DNA from: Nitzschia sp. DOCU1
Taxonomy: Eukaryota > Bacillariophyta > Bacillariophyceae > Bacillariales > Bacillariaceae
NCBI GenBank assembly: GCA_951394045.1
Contig: OX595985.1
Coordinates: 1,736,001 to 1,800,000 of the forward strand
Direction: 5' to 3'
Length of the DNA stretch: 64,000 nt
Shown here: one piece after another, positions 1 to 10,128 of the stretch
Numbering within the stretch: the first letter of the stretch is position 1
Layout of the letters: each line of letters begins with the position of its first letter
Notes under the pieces: model-generated
Told to the model about the DNA's origin: nothing
The model's input: the letters and a program-made list of their open reading frames with translations, nothing else
Databases searched by the model: none
Position numbers and translations under genes: made by a program

Positions 1-1391
1 TGCTTTCGACGAGGAGCTGCCACAAGGATTTGGGAGTTGGCAAATGCACCCGTTGCGGTTCGCCCGCATCCTTCTTGCCGTCGCGGCGTTTGACAACATC
101 AGATGCACAGTCGACGTCCTCCATGACAAATATCTACGACGCAACAAAATCGAAAACGTCAGGTCACTGGGGCCTTTGCCATGATTTGTCTGCCGTGAGA
201 TACTCACCACATCTTTAAAGCGGAGGCCGACCGACATGCTGGCACCTTTGACATAATAATCACGGTCAAAGAAGATTGACATGAGTTCACTGTTGGTTGA
301 TATCTTGCTGAGTGGAACATTGACGATGGACCGACCGGTGTACTGGGCGATTGCTTTGATCAAGCTTGTCTTTCCAGTACCAGGAGGTCCATGCAGGAGA
401 ATGCCAAGCTTGTGCGGGTATCCTCTTATGCTGTACTTTCCCGACTTTGCCATGAAATTGTCTACCAAGCTGAGCAAACTTTCCTTCTCTCGGAAAAAGA
501 GACTGTCAAAAGTTTTTTCCTCGGACAACTTGTAGCGTTTGTACGATCCCGAGGAGCCTTTACCATCACCATCGCCCTTGCGCTGCTCGCTCATCTCGTA
601 GTAAAAGCGTGAATGATCTTCGAGCTTTCCAAGTTCGCCCAAATACCACTGATAGGCCTTCTCGACAAAGTCGTCGATGGCGTCTTCACTTGGAGAATGG
701 AAGTGAAACGTGGTATTTTCCTGTTGCTTCTTTGTCTCACCGTCCTTGCCTTCACCTTGGTCGTTGTGGTTGTGTTCGATTCGCATTCGAACAGCTGCTG
801 GAGGACTGCCAAAGTGGCCAAGTGTGTGCCAATGATTGGTTGGTGGCTCCTTGACGACTTTGAAGAAGCTCAACGCACCGGCTAAAGTCCGCCGTTTCAA
901 CTCGCGGTCCTCATCGTCATCGCCGGCTCCAAATTCTGATTCCATTAGATCCATGTACGCCGTGCGCAACTTAATCTTAACAACCTTGTTAAGGTATAGC
1001 TTGATTGCCTTTAGAAGAAACTTATTTTGCTTGTCTAGAGGAGGAATAACATAAAGGGAAGTGAGAAAAGCTTTCTATTCGAAGAACTGCATCGGTTGGA
1101 TACCGTACCTGGATCCAAGGGGTTGCGGCCGTTACTGGTTGTGGTATGGGATATGAACCGCTCATATTCTGGTTCTGGAGCATCTGGGATACCGAATAGC
1201 CAAACATTGATGCGGTCAATGTCGAATAGACTCTCCAGTTTTCCCACCCAGGTAAAGAGCATCTTGAGAATGAAAGGAACACACATGGCAATGACCATAT
1301 CGGCGTAAACATCCCCGGTTTTCAGGGCATTGAGCATACCCATCATTTCGAAGCCATTTGCTCCGAAGGAAGAGCTTTCGTCTCTCCTCAT
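1..1391 (-). CDS. BCS1-like AAA-ATPase (C-terminus cut by window edge)
   Basis: Membrane-anchored AAA-ATPase of the BCS1 type; in mitochondria BCS1 moves the Rieske iron-sulphur protein across the inner membrane, but this family is larger in plants and algae, so the substrate here is open. Exons read 1391-1109, 1034-208 and 133-1, with two 74-bp GT-AG introns (1108-1035 and 207-134). A hydrophobic segment lies near residues 28-48, followed by a BCS1-type N-terminal region. The Walker A motif GPPGTGKT is at residues 310-317 and Walker B IFVMEDVD at 371-378, a normal spacing. The start ATG at 1391 is the first in the frame. The rest of the AAA domain is beyond the left edge. The family call is firm; orthology to mitochondrial Bcs1 is inference. 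Confidence 0.88.
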
Positions 1392-1459
1392 TATTTTGTT
1401 GGTTTTGCTTTGAATATATGACCTTGTTTGGGTTATCTCGGCTCAGCGACTGGAAGCCC

Positions 1460-1496
1460 CCCACGTCTCATTTCACGTCTCAAGGTGAGACGTGGG
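1460..1496. repeat. Perfect 11-bp inverted repeat upstream of the BCS1-like gene
   Basis: CCCACGTCTCA at 1460-1470 pairs exactly with TGAGACGTGGG at 1486-1496, across a 15-nt loop. The loop holds a second direct copy of CACGTCTCA (1474-1482). It sits 69 bp upstream of the minus-strand ATG at 1391, so it is either promoter or 5' leader. Role unknown. Confidence 0.6.
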
Positions 1497-1560
1497 CATT
1501 CAGGTCTATCGCGGTCACCAGTGAGACCCGGACTGTTCTTGGGTGATGGCCGAGATTTAC

Positions 1561-1591
1561 GTCGGTGATGGGATGATAAATTATCACCGAC
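1561..1591. repeat. Perfect 9-bp inverted repeat between two minus-strand genes
   Basis: GTCGGTGAT at 1561-1569 pairs with ATCACCGAC at 1583-1591, with a 13-nt loop. It lies 46 bp beyond the stop codon of the exostosin-like gene, so it may belong to that transcript's 3' end. Role unknown. Confidence 0.6.
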
Positions 1592-1636
1592 ACGATATTT
1601 CGATCAAGGGGTACACAGAGCGAAGGTTCAAATCTC

Positions 1637-2974
1637 CTAGTCGGGGTCTGATTCTGCGTCATCGAAAGCACCGGGCGGCCATCGCTTTTCCTTCCAAGCC
1701 CCCCGCCCTCCCACAAATCTCGCTAGAATCGCTGCGCTGTCATTGGAATAGTCGGCCCACGCCGAGTCGATAATTTGGGGAATATCGTCATAGTTCAAAT
1801 AAAAATCCGTAAGGAATGCTTGCTTTTGTCGCCGAATATCGAACCATCGCACCGGTCTTCCAACAAGGCGCTCCATCTCTTCCATCCAGTATTCTTCAAA
1901 GATTAGATTACGATTGACAGATGGGAACGCTGTCAGATTCATTTTACGTAGCATCTTTTCTTCTGTCAGATTCCACCAGTCTTTGTTATTGAAAACGACA
2001 GGACCCGCTTTCAAATGACCGTAGTACGCCGGGTTTAGCTCCGTGATAGGAATACAACCAAACGCCAAAGCTTCATAGTGACGAAAGCAGTCAGGCTTGT
2101 GACCATTGGGTGAAATGACAAACTTGCTTCTAGCCAATTGCTCCAAATAATCGGGTAGGGGCAGCTTGACACCACGCGGCATATTCTTGCGACTAGGATT
2201 GGTGTAGGGAGAGGTATAGGCTTCAAAGACGCCAATCGTTTTGTTTGGCAGCTCATATGCATGTCGTAACAAGACATCTCGAAGAATGACAACCGGATTA
2301 GGATCTCGTTTCGGACTCTTGCCAAAGGGTTCAATGCCCAAAGCCATGGAGTGTAACTTTGGATGCATCGTTGATACCCCCAGCGTTTCGTCGACGTTGG
2401 TACAAAACCAGTGGGCAATCATAGGACTTTCCAGAAGAACGCGCACGATGGGTTCTTGAACCCGGAAACGTTTGGAATTCTCGTAGCTCCCCGTCAAGAG
2501 AACAATCGGAGCTTGCAAATGCGGAAAGGTACGACTGACAAAAGACGGCAAGATGCGCTTGTGGACAAAGACAGTATCATAGGGTTGTAGATCGTCTGGC
2601 AATGGACCCTTGTCCCCCTTGTGTATCCAAAGCTGGGGCTTGTAGGTTCGGTGCCCACCGCAGTCAGGCGTCTGTTTGTCAGGCGATACGAAATAAATCC
2701 ACGCGGCGATGTGACACCCACTAATGCTCGTCATAATATTGGCTCCCCGCGCCAAGTTGTTGGAGAAATTGCTGAAAATGTCGCGCCGCTTTGCTCGAGC
2801 ATCAGTCGCCGAAGTATTTGGATGGCGGATTGCGATTGGCAAGGTGGCAAGAGCATCGCCATGCAGCGCAGCCTTGGAAGAATCCAGCCGCAAGGATTTG
2901 AGAATCGAGCACAGGCTGAGGACGCCTAGCGAGACGATGACTGCCAAACTCCACCAACGTGCGCTCCTCCCCAT
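1637..2974 (-). CDS. Exostosin-like (GT47-type) glycosyltransferase, type II membrane protein
   Basis: Predicted 445-residue Golgi or ER glycosyltransferase in one exon. The first ATG in the frame is at 2974; the frame is open two codons further but without an ATG. It has a short basic N-terminus, one signal-anchor segment (about residues 8-25), a lumenal stem and a C-terminal domain. The block FVISPNGHKPDCFRHYEALA followed by FGCIPI near residues 285-310 resembles the conserved nucleotide-sugar-binding region of exostosin-like proteins. Several N-glycosylation sequons (NTS, NFS, NKT, NLT) fit a lumenal position. It lies downstream of the BCS1-like gene's promoter on the same strand. Donor sugar and acceptor cannot be read from the sequence. 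Family assignment is by motif only. Confidence 0.75.
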   Translation of the reverse strand: MGRSARWWSLAVIVSLGVLSLCSILKSLRLDSSKAALHGDALATLPIAIRHPNTSATDARAKRRDIFSNFSNNLARGANIMTSISGCHIAAWIYFVSPDKQTPDCGGHRTYKPQLWIHKGDKGPLPDDLQPYDTVFVHKRILPSFVSRTFPHLQAPIVLLTGSYENSKRFRVQEPIVRVLLESPMIAHWFCTNVDETLGVSTMHPKLHSMALGIEPFGKSPKRDPNPVVILRDVLLRHAYELPNKTIGVFEAYTSPYTNPSRKNMPRGVKLPLPDYLEQLARSKFVISPNGHKPDCFRHYEALAFGCIPITELNPAYYGHLKAGPVVFNNKDWWNLTEEKMLRKMNLTAFPSVNRNLIFEEYWMEEMERLVGRPVRWFDIRRQKQAFLTDFYLNYDDIPQIIDSAWADYSNDSAAILARFVGGRGAWKEKRWPPGAFDDAESDPD

Positions 2975-3834
2975 GTCCACTTCGTTTCAATCTTGATGAA
3001 AAGTGGCGCTACCCCCATGTCTACCCAACAGAATCAGAGGGTGGCAACGTACATAAAAGGAAACCAGGGAGCGATGGATGCTCGTAAACAAAAATGAATC
3101 TTTTGCAATGCCGCAGTTCGAAGCTTCTTGCTGTCCGTGCGCTGGAGCGGGTTTGATAGTGGTCCATTTAGTCGTCGTCTTTGAACTCGTCGTGGTCTTG
3201 ATTTCTTGATTGCGTTTATTCTTCACGTTCAGAACGTGGTCGCCGAAATCACAAATATTATTGCCCAAGATATAGCCTTGAACTGGAATTTCAGAACCGC
3301 ATACCCAAATTCAGGCTTAAACTTCTGCCAGGCCGGTGCTATGATGCGATGCTTTCGAACGGGAAGACTAACGAAGACGAACTTGTCCTAATGGAGCAGA
3401 GATAGTTTGGCACTATTCCGTACAGTACAGTGGCATCAACGAAACTTCGGGGTGGTACGATGACCACATCTCATTAAGTAAAACTGACCACATTTAAGCC
3501 AAAATGACGTCTCTGGAAGAGATCAATGACCCAGAAGGCCGATTACGTAACACACGGGCGTTTTCCGCTTGCAAAAGGAACGTGGCGTTTCGGCCTCGTT
3601 CGGCGGCTACTCGCACAAAAGCAAAAAATCTTACGCGCTACCCCTGCACTACTGCACCCGAGAGCGACAGGAAAGGAAGGTCTAGCTCACTCCGATACTT
3701 CCGTCGTGAAGTTCTGTCTTTCTCTTATTGCGCTACATACCTTGGTTGAGCAAAGATCCATCTCTTGCTGCCAAGTCTGAAGATCTTGCAGTTCTGATCA
3801 GTCTCATTGTTATTCCGAGTAGATCCATTCAGAT
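2975..3834. other. Intergenic, 860 bp, divergent promoter region
   Basis: It separates the exostosin-like gene (minus) from the STAND ATPase gene (plus). Open frames here are short and show no family motifs. I see no RNA gene or repeat. Confidence 0.6.
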
Positions 3835-6800
3835 ATGAATCCCAAAGTGTCCATTTACGGGAAGAGTTATCATGGGCGGCATGCCGAGAAGAGGAAGCTG
3901 GACATGCTCTATCAATTGAGCATGATCGATAGTCAAGCGCTATATATTCGAGGATACAGTGGGACCGGCAAAACAAGCTTGGTGGAATCTATGGACTGGG
4001 AGTCGGAGAAGCAATGTTATTTTGTATCTGGAAGATTCGATCAGCGACACATGACCCGCCCATACGCGGCTATAGCGGAGGCTTTGTCGGCACTTGCTGC
4101 AAAGTGGGCTTCATCTCCTCGGGGCATCAAAGAGATTCAGGATTTCTTAAAGGAAAACTCCCGAGATGAGCTTATCCTACAGATATTGCTTCCAAAACTT
4201 TACCACATGTCCAACACCGAATTATCAATGAATGAAAACGAGCCTCCGTCTGAAGACGACTTTGGAAACAACCGCCACGGATTCCAGCGCCTGAGGTCTG
4301 TTGTGTTCAAGATCCTGGAACGAGTTACCAATAACGATCGACCGGTTGTCATCCTGTTTAACGATATGCAGTGGGCAGAACAACCCAGTCTCGATCTGAT
4401 TCAGTTTCTCATCGAAGAAAACTTGAGCGGTCTTTTTATCGTTTCGACCTACCGATCCGAAGAGGTTGGTGAAAACCACATACTTCGGTCGCACTCTAGG
4501 AATCTCATAAGATCGAAAAGAATCACCGAGCGCTTCCACCAGATGGAACTGGTTGGCTTTGACCTGGAGGAGCTCAACGATATTTTCTCCAAGTTGACCA
4601 ACAAGAATCCAACTGCAACGATGCCGCTGGTAAAGGTCATCCATGCAAAAACTTTAGGGAACCCCTTTTTCGTTGAGCAGTTTTTCCACTTGCTGCAATC
4701 CGAAGGATATCTGAAGTTTTCTTTCTTGAGCTGTGAGTGGGAGTGGGGAGACGTGAACGAAATCCAACACGCAATGAGTATCGTTTCAAGCGAGGTAGCC
4801 GATGTTGTGGCCGATTCGATGCGAAGTTTGGATAAGACAACGCAGGAGATCTTAAAGGTTGCCGCATGCTTAGGTGCTCAAATACCTTTGCATGTCTTGA
4901 AGAAGTACTTTGCAGGGTTAAAGCAGCCCGACGAGGAAACCAAAATGGACTTGTCAAACCTTGAAGATATTCTTGACGAGCAAGTCGCAACGCAGGTCCT
5001 GAAGCGCTCATCCGACTCCTCTCTCTATTTCTGGGCTCACGATAAGCTGAATCAGGCTGCTCTGAGTCTGCTCCCAAAGGAAGAACAAGAGGCGTTGCAT
5101 CTTCGCCTAGGAAATCTGGTGGTGCAGATGAGCAATGAAGAGACAACGGCGGTGCGCAAGGATATTCTAATCTACATCGCTGCCGATCAGCTGAACCGGG
5201 TGTCGTTGGAGGTTTTGCGGAGTGAGGGCGAAGCGATGATTTTGGATTTGGTCCGACTCAACCTCCAGGCAGCGAAGCTGTCAATAACGAAATCGGCATT
5301 TTATCCTGCTGCTGAACTGCTTCGGAAGGGTATCGACCTCATGAAGTCAATGAAGGAAAACAGCACTTATGATCGCAAACGCGCTTCCACTCTCTGGTAC
5401 AAACACCACGATTTGTGGCTCGACCTTTTCAACAATCTCTTGGAAGTTGAGTACATTGTGGGTAATCATGCGGGAGCGACACATGCAGTCGACGAGGTCC
5501 TTCGCAATTCACGATCCCTAGAGGAAGAATTTCGAGCTCAGTCGTGCCTTTTAGAGATTATGACCAATGGGAAAGATCGTGATTACGATGGGGCTATCGA
5601 CCTCTGCGTCCGCATTTTGAGATCCTACAATGTCGCCATGCCGAGGAATCCAAGCAAGATTCAAGTAGCGATGGAAAGACGGCGCTTCAACAAATCGCTT
5701 CCTACCGGAAAGTTTCAAGATCTTTTAAGACTTCCTGTCGCAAAATCATCAAGAGAACAATGCATTTCTGAAATTTTGGCTAAGCTATGTCATTTTGCCA
5801 TGCTGAGTGGTAATGTGAAAGTCACTCAATTCTCCGGACTTCGTGCCTTGCGACACGCGAATGACCACGGTTTGACTGTGTACACGACAATGGCTTTGCT
5901 GTCCTATGCCATTTCGCTCAGACAAAAAGGCAAGGATGAGCTGGCTTACGAGTACGGGGAATTGTCGGATGCTCTTCTTAAGCAGCTTAGCACGACCAGC
6001 ACGGACAATTATGCCAAGATGCTTGCCATCATTCATTCCAGTACCATGCCGCTGAAGAAACCTTTTCAGGATAGCTTGGAACCGTTCACAGAGAGTTATC
6101 GTGTTGGCATGAAAACAGGTGAGTTTATATCTCTGCTTTTGAACGCAACCGAGGAGGAAGATTCGTCCTAACCACTTTTCTTTTCGATTCAGGGGACGTC
6201 GAGTTTGCATTCATCGCGGCCATGAGCTACGGATACCACTATTGGTTCTGCGGGTTGCCTCTCGCGCCTTTGGCACAGGATATGGAATCATATGGACAGG
6301 AAGCTCGCCAGTTTGGTTTAACGCCAAGTATTGTTGTTCAATTTCCGATCATGTTGCAGACTGCCATGAACTTGCAAGGAAAGTCTCCTTCTCCTACTCG
6401 CTTGTCTGGCGATGCTATGAATCAAAAAAGCTTACTACAAGAAGTTACGGGTAAGCAAGCTTCCAATACTTTTCGGGATATTTGTACGTTCCGGCTCATG
6501 CTGGGTTATATCTTTCGAGACCTGGCTCTGATTCGGGAGATGTTGGACCAGCTTGCGGTCTTCCCGGTGTTCAACCCTAACATTGCGCGGAGTCACTTGC
6601 GACAAGCATTTTCCGGGCTTGGGGCGTTCCTTCTCCACCGCCACAACGATCAGAAAAAATGGTTGAATTTGGCGAACAACTCTCTGAAGTATTTCCACGA
6701 TGCAGTAAAGCAGGGATCTATGAACGCATACCCAATTTATAAATTGCTGCTGGCGGAAAAGACTCAAACTAAGAAGAACTACGATGAGGCAATCCGAGTA

Positions 6801-7229
6801 TGTTCCCGAAGTGGTCTTTTGAATTTTGAGGCGATTGCCAACGAGAATGTAGGAATTTACTTCGAGACGCAGAAAGACAAGGATTGGGCCACCCACTATG
6901 TCACGCGCTCTCTGACGCTCTACGAGGAATGGGGAGCAATCGGGAAAGCCGAGGCAATGCGGGAATCCCACCAGCACCTTCTCGTTTCTTCAGACGAGGG
7001 GCGAATGCGAGAGCGTCGATCCGGAACGACCCGACACGGTCGGTCGAATTTCCGGAAGAGCATTGCCACGAAGATTCGATCACTGTCGTTTGAGAGCCAA
7101 AGGCATGTATTCCGTCGAAGCTTCACTGCTCGTAGCCAACCAACGAAAGCTACCTCCTCGATTCACAGCAGGAGCGAACCGTTGGCAGTCTTCCAGGAAA
7201 CGATCGAAGAAGAAGAGCCTGACCAATAG
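3835..7229 (+). CDS. Large STAND/AAA_16-type ATPase with helical-repeat C-terminus
   Basis: Two exons, 3835-6118 and 6193-7229, joined across a 74-bp intron (6119-6192), give about 1106 residues. The N-terminal ATPase domain has a P-loop GYSGTGKTS at residues 40-48 and a Walker B-like segment VVILFNDMQWAEQ around residue 172, the pattern of predicted ATPases related to PknK and transcriptional activators (usually LDDLQWAD). The rest is alpha-helical and looks like TPR or ARM-type repeats. In diatoms such ATPases often also carry kinase or cyclase domains; none is visible here. The tail is basic, then acidic (EEEEPDQ). The first acidic residue of Walker B is replaced by Asn. A signalling scaffold or regulator is likely; the ligand is unknown. 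Confidence 0.8.
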
Positions 7230-7326
7230 ATAGTCTAATTTAGACGGATTGCGCCATAATGACGAAATGCCTCGGCAATCATAGTGGTCTTGTTTACGAG
7301 TTTGCCGGAGTCATCACATTTGCCCT

Positions 7327-9396
7327 TTATTGTAGCACAAAGAAAGTTGCGACTGAAAGAAGCAGTAATAGTCGCCAGTGGATGTGGCACGACCAGCTAG
7401 CAACGGAGTAGACCTGCGGAGAAGCTGACGCACCGCCGTAGGAAAAGTCACGTTCGTCGTCAAGGCCACCATGATCCAGTCCGTTGCTCCCTTCTCCGTC
7501 ATGACATACATCATATGTGGCTTCACAATTATCGTTGTTTTCCACGGTAACCATCGCAGTCAACCCAGGCCAAACGAGGCCAGCATCGAGTGCCAACTCA
7601 AGCGCTAGATCCTGAAAGCTAATGGACTCATCAGGTGGATTCGAGAGCCCCTCTCGAAGATCTGATCCAAGCGCCCGTTCTGCGTCATGGTACTCCAACA
7701 GCTCCATGATGCGTCCCTGTGCGTAACTTTGATGACACTCGCTCAGCATACCCTCGCGGAGGGACGACTCCGGGTCAACGGCGAATATCTTCATCCAGAC
7801 ATGGGACCCCACGGCATTATTTGCCTCTACCATGGTTCGAATGACATGGGAGCCATCTGCCTGGCGACTCGTAAGGGCACTGTCGTCAAGGGCTTTCCAT
7901 TTGCCACGGACCGCCAACTCGGCCCCCTCGGCCAAAACGGCGAAGTCCGACATGGTCGCCTCGGATATTTCGAGCGTATCACTTCCGTATTTTAAGCGAA
8001 TGTCTGACAAAAAGATGCTGCCCAGTTCTTCTTGATAGAATTGCGCCATCTGTGTTGCGGCATCTCCAAAGCCTTCGTAGATACGGACAGTCTTACCTCC
8101 GTTCTGAAGGGACACACCCAAAAGTAGATCCATATCCGCATCTGCTCCAAAGGCCAAACCGAAAATCTTGACTTTTCCTTGATAATTTACCTCACGAATG
8201 CCACGAGCAGTCGTTTGAGGTCCTTCATTGCCCTGCCCATCCGTAAGAATCACCAACACTGAAACATGGCCCTCTTCCGCCTCATAGACCCTGTTGATAG
8301 CATCGACGTAGGCACCGTAAAGGTTGGTTGAGCCCATGACAGATAGACCAGCGACGAATTCGACGGCCAAAGCCTTGTTCTGCAGAGAAGCGGAGTGAGG
8401 ACCCCACAAGGACTCAGTTCCCTTGTCGGAAAAGGCCTGTACATAGAACGTATCCTCTGGATCAAGACTCTGAAGGATAGCGGAAAATGCGGCCTTGGCA
8501 TCTTCAAGTTTGCCACCGTCCATGGAACCCGACACGTCAATGACAAAGATAATCTTCTTGGGCATGGATCCCGTTGTGGCCAGAAAGGTCGTGGGATTGA
8601 AGAGATGAGTGAAGCAGTCCCCATCTGAAAGGAAGATGCCTTCTTCCGGCAGGGGGCCTGGCTCAAAGTAAGCAGTCGCAAGACGTGGGAGAGCCGATTG
8701 CGAAGTAATGTCCAAGCCTTTGTAATGCAGGGACGGAGAAAATGTTTCATCTCCTGTTTCCTGTAGAACTCGATGAAGCGTCCCTTCTTCGAGTCCCTCC
8801 ACTGCCAGGCTTTTGACTTCACTTGTAGGATCGTCAACCAAAATGTTGAGGTAGAGCTCTCCGACATCAATCCCAGGATAAAGTGGCAGTAGAAATTTGA
8901 CCTGATGAAGTTTCTTCCGGAGGAGTTCTTCGTAGCGAAGAGAAACAAAAGTGGAGCCCACGGGAGGTAAAGAAACCTGCAGCTGGTAGTTTTGAAGATC
9001 ATAAGCGGACACAATGGCCGCAGGTTTGCCTTGCGAGACTTGGCGGTCAAAGTCTTCTTGCGCATCTTCGAGTCGTTTGACTGTACTCGATAGAGCACAG
9101 CCATCATTCAGTTCAAGTTGTAAATGCGTGAGACGTGCCGCTCTTGGCAAGGGCAGCGTCATGGCAAAGGTTTTGCTGCAATTATCCATGTTTTCAAACT
9201 CCATGGCAATAATAGTCTCGGCGAGACGAGTATGGACTGTAGTTGTCACATTGAAAACGTTGAGAACTGTCGTCGAATTCGTCACAGCCATTTCTCTGTG
9301 AGCTTGTTCGATCAAGGCATTCTTGGAGGACGATAGTTTTGCCCCCGCCGAGGGCAACGCCCACATCAAGCACAATACGCTCAGTGTCGTCCACAT
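7327..9396 (-). CDS. Secreted or surface VIT and von Willebrand factor A domain protein
   Basis: Single-exon protein of 689 residues resembling inter-alpha-trypsin inhibitor heavy chains. A signal peptide ends near residue 19 (LPSAGA). A VIT-like domain covers about residues 25-200 and a vWA domain about 280-440. The metal-ion-dependent adhesion site is complete: DVSGS at 287-291, Thr357 in GSTNL and Asp386 in LTDGQ. The C-terminal region ends in a hydrophobic tail (WRLLLLLSVATFFVLQ), which suggests a membrane or GPI anchor. Thus a cell-surface adhesion protein that binds a divalent cation is likely. The 3' end lies 97 bp from the end of the STAND ATPase gene, in convergent orientation. The ligand is unknown. 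Confidence 0.85.
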   Translation of the reverse strand: MWTTLSVLCLMWALPSAGAKLSSSKNALIEQAHREMAVTNSTTVLNVFNVTTTVHTRLAETIIAMEFENMDNCSKTFAMTLPLPRAARLTHLQLELNDGCALSSTVKRLEDAQEDFDRQVSQGKPAAIVSAYDLQNYQLQVSLPPVGSTFVSLRYEELLRKKLHQVKFLLPLYPGIDVGELYLNILVDDPTSEVKSLAVEGLEEGTLHRVLQETGDETFSPSLHYKGLDITSQSALPRLATAYFEPGPLPEEGIFLSDGDCFTHLFNPTTFLATTGSMPKKIIFVIDVSGSMDGGKLEDAKAAFSAILQSLDPEDTFYVQAFSDKGTESLWGPHSASLQNKALAVEFVAGLSVMGSTNLYGAYVDAINRVYEAEEGHVSVLVILTDGQGNEGPQTTARGIREVNYQGKVKIFGLAFGADADMDLLLGVSLQNGGKTVRIYEGFGDAATQMAQFYQEELGSIFLSDIRLKYGSDTLEISEATMSDFAVLAEGAELAVRGKWKALDDSALTSRQADGSHVIRTMVEANNAVGSHVWMKIFAVDPESSLREGMLSECHQSYAQGRIMELLEYHDAERALGSDLREGLSNPPDESISFQDLALELALDAGLVWPGLTAMVTVENNDNCEATYDVCHDGEGSNGLDHGGLDDERDFSYGGASASPQVYSVASWSCHIHWRLLLLLSVATFFVLQ

Positions 9397-10128
9397 GTTT
9401 GATCATAGATACCTTTAGATGATTTGATAAAGTTGTTGTGACTTTGGTTGCTCCAAATTGTTGTGTCATTAGAAAAACAGCGGGCCGTTGATGTACTAGT
9501 ATATCCATTGCATCGTCTTCGCTTCCCATGTGGATCGTGGTGCCACCCCACTCATCACCAGGCAAGATACGTGCTTGCCGGCCTGTGAACATGTTTCAAT
9601 GAGGTTCCGGAAACTCCACATTGGACCCATCATACTCTTCGTATCGCACGACGAAGAATGAATGCGAACCAAAAAAGCGAGAGGCCGGTAAAAAGCTACT
9701 GAATCCCAGGAGAGTCCCGTCAGATTGTGTTCCATGTAGTCCAATCCACGCCGGCCGAGCTCGGCTGACCCGGCAGGCCGGCCGCATGCAGGGAGGATGG
9801 TCGCAGTGTTTCTACAATCGCTAACTACCTTGCCTCTGTATTATCTGACCTTCGTTTGTTCTCCGTGGACGCCCTGTTTTACTATCTTGACACTGATATA
9901 CCCTTGAGCTTTATTCGTTTTGCAATAGGTGAGAATTTGGTCTTGGACGACCGCAGAATTGCGCATGCTTGTTGTTTCCAACGGTTGCCTCCTTCGCACG
10001 ACTTGCGAAATGACCCAAACTGTTCCTGCGATTACTGCTGTTGCTGGCATCGTCCACTCGTCGCGACACTGAATTCCTCGTTACTCATCTGTTATCATTC
10101 ATTATCGATATTACACAGAATCCACATC
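9397..10128. other. Intergenic, 732 bp, divergent promoter with GC-rich inverted repeats
   Basis: It lies between the VIT/vWA gene (minus) and Vta1 (plus). At 9750-9783 is a GC-rich cluster: GCCGGCC and GGCCGGCC flank a perfect 12-bp palindrome GCCGAGCTCGGC (9754-9765). The frame of Vta1 is open upstream of its ATG to about 9856, but that stretch does not look conserved and is taken as untranslated. Confidence 0.5.

Noticed and set aside
1600..1650. A GGTTCAAATC string like a tRNA T-loop
   Set aside because: The flanking bases do not form a T-stem and no cloverleaf can be drawn around it.
8250..9107. 285-codon minus-strand frame overlapping the VIT/vWA gene
   Set aside because: Same strand, other frame, within a gene with a complete metal-binding site; composition is random-like.
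9856..10128. N-terminal extension of Vta1
   Set aside because: The frame is open but lacks conserved sequence, while the Vta1 domain begins right at the ATG at 10129.
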